Shown here: positions 5,475 through 9,136 of the stretch, one piece after another
How positions within the stretch are numbered: position 1 is the stretch's first letter
Layout: each line of letters opens with the position of its first letter
DNA from: Blastocatellia bacterium
GTDB lineage: Bacteria > Acidobacteriota > Blastocatellia > Pyrinomonadales > Pyrinomonadaceae
Assembly: GCA_003175865.1 (NCBI GenBank)
Contig: PSRF01000149.1
Location: forward strand, 1 to 9,136
Direction: 5' to 3'
Length of the DNA: 9,136 nt
Notes under the pieces: model-generated
What the model was told of the DNA's origin: nothing
The model's database searches: none
Seen by the model: only the letters and a program-made list of their open reading frames with translations
Program-made: the position numbers and the translations under genes

Positions 5475-6878
5475 ATGGCGAAATTTCCAATCCGTTACTT
5501 TCGATCGCTTCGAATGGTCTGCCTGCTCGTTGTCTTCCTGTCCGCCGTGCCCGCACCGAGGTCACAGGGACTAGGGGAACCTCAGAGAGAGCAACTGCTT
5601 AATGGGCTCAATGTCCTCCTGTGGCCAGCGCCAGGTAGTAGCTCAGTATTGATCAAGTTGCGCATTCACAGTGGTTCTGCCTTCGATTTGGCTGGCAGGT
5701 CGGGGGAGATGTCGCTCCTGGGAGACATTCTTTTCCCTGATGCGGCAACCGTCGATTATTTTACGGAGGAAATGGGAGGTAAGCTTGAAGTCCGAGTTAA
5801 TTACGACTCTACAACGATTACTATGCAGGGCAAGGCCTCCGAGTTCGACAAAATCGTTGAGGTTCTTAGGAATGGAGTACTTTCAACGCAATTGACTCCT
5901 GAAGTAGTGGACCGTGTACGACAGGCACGCATCAAGATCCTCCGCGAAACTGCTGTTTCACCTCCAGTAGTAGCTGACCGCGCGATTGCGGTACGACTGT
6001 TTGGAGATTTTCCTTACGGTAAACCGTCGGAAGGATCGGCTGAAGACGTTGCGAGGATAGACCGCGCCGATCTGATGTTGGCGCGCGATCGCTTTCTGAA
6101 CTCAAATAACGCAACACTCGGAATCGTTGGTGGCATCAACCCAAGTCACGCGATGCGAATCCTGCGTCAGTTACTAGGTCCTTGGCGTAAGAGTGACCAG
6201 TTAGTGCCTACAACGTTTCGACAGCCACAGCCACCAGATCCACGAGTGCTGATCATCAATTCTCCCTCGCAAACGGCTGAAGTCAGGCTTGCTGTTCGCG
6301 GTTTGTCCCGATCAGATACGGACGCTGTTGCTGCCGATGTTTTAGCTAAGGTGGCATATCGCCGTTGGATGGAGTCCTTGCCGGTACTCTCCCGAAAACC
6401 AGCCTTCGTGCGCAATGATACTCATGTTTTACCAGGCATGTTCATATTCGGAGCCGGAGTCGAAGAGACTAATGTTCTCGACGTGATTACAACAGCCAGG
6501 AAGGTATTTGAATCACTCATTGGTATTCCACCGTCCGCTGCTGAGTTAGAGCGGGCAAAGAACGAAGTTATTGCGGAAAGATCGACTGGAACAAAGCCGG
6601 AAGGCGCTGTTGACGGTTGGCTGGACCAGGAGACCTACAAGCTGAAATCTGTTCCAGATGCGATGACAGTCATGCAAGTTTCGGCTGCTGACGTGCAGCG
6701 TGCGGCAACTCGTCTGTTCAAAGAGGCTAAAACTGCGAGTATCATCACTGGAGATCCGGTTCATTTAAGAGCAGTCTTGGAAAACCGAATCCCATATGAA
6801 ATTCTTGGTGCTATTGACACTTCAAGTGCTCCGTCAAAGATTCCAGCAAAACCAGCAGGAACTCCGAATCCCAGGTAA
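5475..6878 (+). CDS. Secreted M16-family (insulinase-like) protein lacking the zinc/catalytic motif
   Basis: A 467-residue protein with a signal peptide (hydrophobic core about 14-25, cleavage probable near 28-32) followed by the two-lobed M16 layout. The first lobe starts LNGLNVLLWPAPGSSSVLIKLRIHSGSAFD (about 42-71), and family features LTPEVVDRVRQARIKILRE (140-158), FGDFPYGKP (176-184) and NNATLGIVGG (211-220) follow; the second lobe spans about 258-440. Aligned to the canonical GLAHFLEHMLF, the protein reads GEMSLLGDILF (77-87): the HxxEH residues become S80, G83 and D84, so zinc binding and proteolysis are not expected. Inactive M16 proteins normally pair with an active partner (mitochondrial MPP, bacterial two-gene M16 sets), yet none is in the window. 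The C-terminal tail after about 450 is Pro/Ser/Ala-rich. No ribosome binding site is evident at the ATG. A non-catalytic role in the periplasm is inferred. Confidence 0.85.
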   Translation: MAKFPIRYFRSLRMVCLLVVFLSAVPAPRSQGLGEPQREQLLNGLNVLLWPAPGSSSVLIKLRIHSGSAFDLAGRSGEMSLLGDILFPDAATVDYFTEEMGGKLEVRVNYDSTTITMQGKASEFDKIVEVLRNGVLSTQLTPEVVDRVRQARIKILRETAVSPPVVADRAIAVRLFGDFPYGKPSEGSAEDVARIDRADLMLARDRFLNSNNATLGIVGGINPSHAMRILRQLLGPWRKSDQLVPTTFRQPQPPDPRVLIINSPSQTAEVRLAVRGLSRSDTDAVAADVLAKVAYRRWMESLPVLSRKPAFVRNDTHVLPGMFIFGAGVEETNVLDVITTARKVFESLIGIPPSAAELERAKNEVIAERSTGTKPEGAVDGWLDQETYKLKSVPDAMTVMQVSAADVQRAATRLFKEAKTASIITGDPVHLRAVLENRIPYEILGAIDTSSAPSKIPAKPAGTPNPR

Positions 6879-6934
6879 TCACAAATTTTTCGCAAGCCCG
6901 TTGCAACCAAACCTCCATCCAAAACGGTTTAACT

Positions 6935-7651
6935 GTGTCTGAGAACAGGGGTGCCGCAAATGAGCACGCCGCCCGCGTTCGAGAGATGTTTTCCAACATC
7001 GCGGGTCGGTACGACGTTCTTAATCACTTGCTCTCCGCGAATGTCGACAAAAGATGGCGTCGACTTGTGGCCAGACGAGTGAAAGACAAGTTAGCGTCCG
7101 GTGGGGGCAGCGTTCTGGATGTGGCTTGTGGCACGGGCGATCTTTCGCAGACGTTATTTGAAGTATCTGGGGCGCGCGTTGTGGGTACTGATTTCTGCCG
7201 GCCGATGTTGAAGATCGCGGCCGGTAAGGTCCACAGCGATATCCGACTCATTGAAAGTGACGCACTGCGTCTGCCTTTTTCGGACCGCTCGTTCGACGTA
7301 GTGACTATCGCATTCGGGCTGCGAAATTTGTCGAGCGTGGAAGAAGGGCTTTCAGAATTGAGGAGGGTTTTGAAACCAGGTGGCTGGGTGGCAGTGCTTG
7401 AGTTTTCAAAGCCCTCAAGTCGGATACTTCGATCGATCTTTGGGGTCTACTTCACACGATTGCTGCCACTGATGGGTGGCATAATCAGCGGTTCGAAGTC
7501 GGCTTACACATACTTGCCGGCGTCGGTTGGTAGATTTCCGGATCAGTTGGAGTTGGCGACCTTGATGGAGCGGGCAGGCTTCGGTCAGGTGACCTACGAG
7601 AATCTGACTGGCGGGATTGCAGCCTTGCACATGGGCAGCAAGGCAGAATGA
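6935..7651 (+). CDS. ubiE/menG: Demethylmenaquinone methyltransferase (UbiE/MenG family)
   Basis: A SAM-dependent C-methyltransferase of 238 residues that performs the last step of menaquinone synthesis (demethylmenaquinone to menaquinone); in ubiquinone makers the same family acts on 2-polyprenyl-6-methoxybenzoquinol. Motifs: VREMFSNIAGRYDVLNHLLS (15-34) near the N-terminus, SAM motif I VLDVACGTGDLS (60-71), acidic D86 in GTDF, DALRLPF (109-115), FGLRNL (127-132), RRVLKPGGWVAVLEFSKP (143-160) and SGSKSAYTYLPASV (185-198). The start is GTG, with no usable upstream in-frame alternative and no clear ribosome binding site. It follows the M16-like gene by 56 bp and may share its transcript. No ubiquinone genes are visible, so the menaquinone role is favoured by inference. 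Identification is firm. Confidence 0.95.
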   Translation: MSENRGAANEHAARVREMFSNIAGRYDVLNHLLSANVDKRWRRLVARRVKDKLASGGGSVLDVACGTGDLSQTLFEVSGARVVGTDFCRPMLKIAAGKVHSDIRLIESDALRLPFSDRSFDVVTIAFGLRNLSSVEEGLSELRRVLKPGGWVAVLEFSKPSSRILRSIFGVYFTRLLPLMGGIISGSKSAYTYLPASVGRFPDQLELATLMERAGFGQVTYENLTGGIAALHMGSKAE

Positions 7652-7662
7652 AATTTCGGGAT

Positions 7663-7690
7663 TGGTTGCAGCGTAGTTTGTTTGCAACCA
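7663..7690. repeat. 8-bp inverted repeat after the methyltransferase gene
   Basis: TGGTTGCA (7663-7670) and TGCAACCA (7683-7690) form a perfect 8-bp stem with a 12-base loop, starting 11 bases after the methyltransferase stop. There is no T-tract behind it, so it is not a standard intrinsic terminator. It could protect the 3' end of the mRNA, be a factor-dependent stop site, or be chance. A TTGCAACCA also occurs just upstream of the gene (6901-6909). Confidence 0.4.
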
Positions 7691-7813
7691 GGTACGTAGA
7701 CCCGGAGTAATGTTCGGTAAGCGCGCGGTTGTCGGGGCTGTGCGAGTATTCGAAGTTGCTCCGGGCTACGTTTTTGTGCGCCGTTCCCGGTCACAAGGGT
7801 CGCATTCCTCTTG

Positions 7814-7822
7814 TGCTATCAT
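7814..7822 (+). promoter_or_regulatory. Extended -10 promoter of the ABC permease gene
   Basis: TGCTATCAT consists of a TGn extension (7814-7816) and TATCAT (7817-7822, 5 of 6 to consensus), without a convincing -35. It closely matches the TGCTATACT in front of the aminotransferase gene. Transcription would begin near 7829, about 41 bases before the GTG start. Confidence 0.42.
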
Positions 7823-7869
7823 CCACACGTCTTTCAAGTTTCCATTCACATAAATGAGAACTCGCCCGA

Positions 7870-8874
7870 GTGCGAACGATTTTTAAGTATCGGATTCTGA
7901 GCACTCTCCGACGCCTGCTTATCCTGCTGCTGGTCGTTTGGACGGTTGTCTCCCTGGTCACCGTCCTAATCGAATTAGTTCCCGGCGATCCAGCGATTGC
8001 GGTATTAGGCGATCAAGCCACTCCCGAACAATACGAGCAGTTTCGTCAAAAGCACGGTCTCGACCGCCCCCCTTTCTTTTTTTCATTTCCCCGTGACACT
8101 CAAGACCAGCGTCACTTCGTTTGGCATGGATTCGAGAATCGTTACACAGACTATTGGCGCGGCATACTTCATGGGGACATGGGATTGTCTTTTCGAAACG
8201 ATCGACCCGTCATCGACTTAATTCTTGAACGCTATCCTGCCACGATCGAGTTAGCAGTGGTCGCAATGCTTTTTGCAGTCCTGATCGCAATACCACTCGG
8301 TGTTGTCGCTGGCACACATCGAGGCACCTGGATCGACAGTGCGGCCTCTGTCGCAGCCTTGATTGGAATCAGTCTGCCAGGTTTCGTAATTGGTCCAATG
8401 CTCGTTTATGTTTTTGCGGTGAAACTTGGTTGGCTCGCACCATCAGGGCGATTCGACTGGAGTGACATAATCCTTCCAGCTTTTACGCTAGGCGCGGCAC
8501 TCTCCGCAATACTGACACGTATGGTGCGCTCTTCTGTAATCGAGGAGCTCGGCGAAGACTACGTGCGAACGGCGCGAGCAAAGGGACTCAGCGAGCGAAC
8601 GGTAATCTATAAACATGTCCTTAAAAACGGACTGATTCCGGTAGTTACCATCCTGGGCTTACAATTGGGCATTCTGTTGGCGGGTGCAATCATCACTGAG
8701 AAGATCTTTGGCTGGCCTGGACTTGGACTGTTGTTAGTGGAAGACGGAATTGGAAAACGAGACTACAGAGTCGTGCAAGGTTGTGTGCTTGTGATCAGTA
8801 TCACGTATATCGTCGCGAACATGGTTACGGATATGGTCTACCGTTGGTTGGATCCACGAATACGCGTCTCATGA
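7870..8874 (+). CDS. ABC transporter permease, DppB/OppB (peptide/nickel) family
   Basis: A 334-residue inner-membrane permease of binding-protein-dependent peptide importers. Six hydrophobic helices fit: about 15-37, 125-149, 157-183, 200-217, 255-277 and 304-326. Family marks are the post-helix-1 VPGDPA (37-42) with LGDQATPEQYEQFRQKHGLD, GDMGLSF (102-108), RYPATIEL (121-128), IPLGVVAG (141-148), and the coupling EAA-type loop DYVRTARAKGLSERTVIYKHVLKNGLIPVV (230-259) that contacts the ATPase, then FGWPGLG (280-286). Residues about 68-92 are an insertion relative to E. coli DppB/OppB, where HGLDRP leads almost directly into the RGDLG segment. The start is GTG because an in-frame TGA lies at 7855-7857; the ribosome binding site is weak. 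No second permease, ATPase or binding protein follows within the remaining 262 bases. Family firm; substrate unknown. Confidence 0.93.
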   Translation: MRTIFKYRILSTLRRLLILLLVVWTVVSLVTVLIELVPGDPAIAVLGDQATPEQYEQFRQKHGLDRPPFFFSFPRDTQDQRHFVWHGFENRYTDYWRGILHGDMGLSFRNDRPVIDLILERYPATIELAVVAMLFAVLIAIPLGVVAGTHRGTWIDSAASVAALIGISLPGFVIGPMLVYVFAVKLGWLAPSGRFDWSDIILPAFTLGAALSAILTRMVRSSVIEELGEDYVRTARAKGLSERTVIYKHVLKNGLIPVVTILGLQLGILLAGAIITEKIFGWPGLGLLLVEDGIGKRDYRVVQGCVLVISITYIVANMVTDMVYRWLDPRIRVS

Positions 8875-8935
8875 CGTTGGCATTGGGGGAGTAACTCAGA
8901 GCTGAATTTAATTCGCCGAGATAACAGAAGGAATC

Positions 8936-8955
8936 CTACACACGGCAGTGTGTAG
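8936..8955. repeat. REP-like hairpin, copy A
   Basis: CTACACAC (8936-8943) and GTGTGTAG (8948-8955) form a perfect 8-bp stem with a GGCA loop, preceded on the plus strand by GAAGGAATC. It lies 61 bases after the permease stop. It shares size, loop length, stem pattern and flank with copy B at 9095, so both probably belong to one palindromic repeat family. No T-tract follows, so terminator function is doubtful. Confidence 0.6.
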
Positions 8956-9094
8956 TTCATTCAGATCGCTTCTACCCATTTGCCGGCGAGAAGGTTTACG
9001 CGCCTGCGAATGATGGTTGGAGGTCAGGTCAATGTCCGTTCGCAAGCGCGCAAACTTCTTTTAAGCGTTGACTCTTAGAAACAACCTGAAGAAT

Positions 9095-9114
9095 CCACAA
9101 ACTTCCGTTTGTGG
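9095..9114. repeat. REP-like hairpin, copy B
   Basis: CCACAAAC (9095-9102) and GTTTGTGG (9107-9114) form a perfect 8-bp stem with a TTCC loop, preceded by GAAGAAT. Its stem differs from copy A by paired changes (T:A to C:G at position 2, C:G to A:T at position 6), so base pairing is kept while sequence changes. The 262 bases after the permease contain these two hairpins and no supported gene. Confidence 0.6.
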
Positions 9115-9136
9115 TATTTGCGGTACAAATAGCCAT

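Noticed and set aside
7652..7869. tRNA or small structured RNA in the gap before the permease gene
   Set aside because: No cloverleaf, T-loop GTTCGA-type sequence in context, or riboswitch core was found; only the single inverted repeat at 7663-7690 stands out.
8936..9114. CRISPR array at the right end
   Set aside because: There are only two palindromes, 159 bp apart and not identical in sequence; no regular repeat-spacer pattern exists.

Overview
The window looks like chromosomal DNA of moderate GC content from a menaquinone-using Gram-negative bacterium, most likely an Acidobacteriota of the Blastocatellia/Pyrinomonadales type. The main pointers are a TonB-like protein that joins a cytoplasmic zinc ribbon, three membrane helices and a glycine-rich linker, encoded directly behind an ECF sigma factor; a UbiE/MenG methyltransferase with no other quinone genes nearby; and a Uma2-family protein. 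The taxonomic placement is inferred from gene style, not from a marker search.

Layout. Positions 1-201 (minus) are the start of a secreted protein that runs off the left edge. Positions 323-928 (minus) encode a Uma2-family putative nuclease with its own predicted promoter. Divergent from it are coaD (phosphopantetheine adenylyltransferase, 1027-1521) and a class I PLP-dependent aminotransferase (1581-2783), which has its own extended -10 promoter. The aminotransferase converges on a two-gene minus-strand operon: an ECF sigma factor (5173-4568) followed after one base by a 586-residue TonB-family membrane protein (4566-2806). The second gene has a strong internal ribosome binding site and start at codon 66, exactly in front of its zinc ribbon. 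A 301-bp divergent intergenic region carries a good sigma-70-type promoter for a secreted M16-family protein (5475-6878) that has lost all three HxxEH residues. Next come the demethylmenaquinone methyltransferase gene (6935-7651) and, after a 218-bp gap, a DppB/OppB-type ABC permease (7870-8874). The last 262 bases hold two related 8-bp hairpins that look like a dispersed palindromic (REP-like) repeat family.

How the genes work together. Most plus-strand genes are housekeeping: CoA synthesis, amino-acid transamination, menaquinone maturation and peptide uptake. They look like separate short transcription units. The only clear functional module is the sigma-TonB operon. Its tight translational coupling, the anti-sigma-like N-terminal stretch of the membrane protein and the internal start suggest a membrane signalling or envelope-stress unit that may be made in two forms. 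No rRNA, tRNA, CRISPR array, insertion sequence or phage gene was found.
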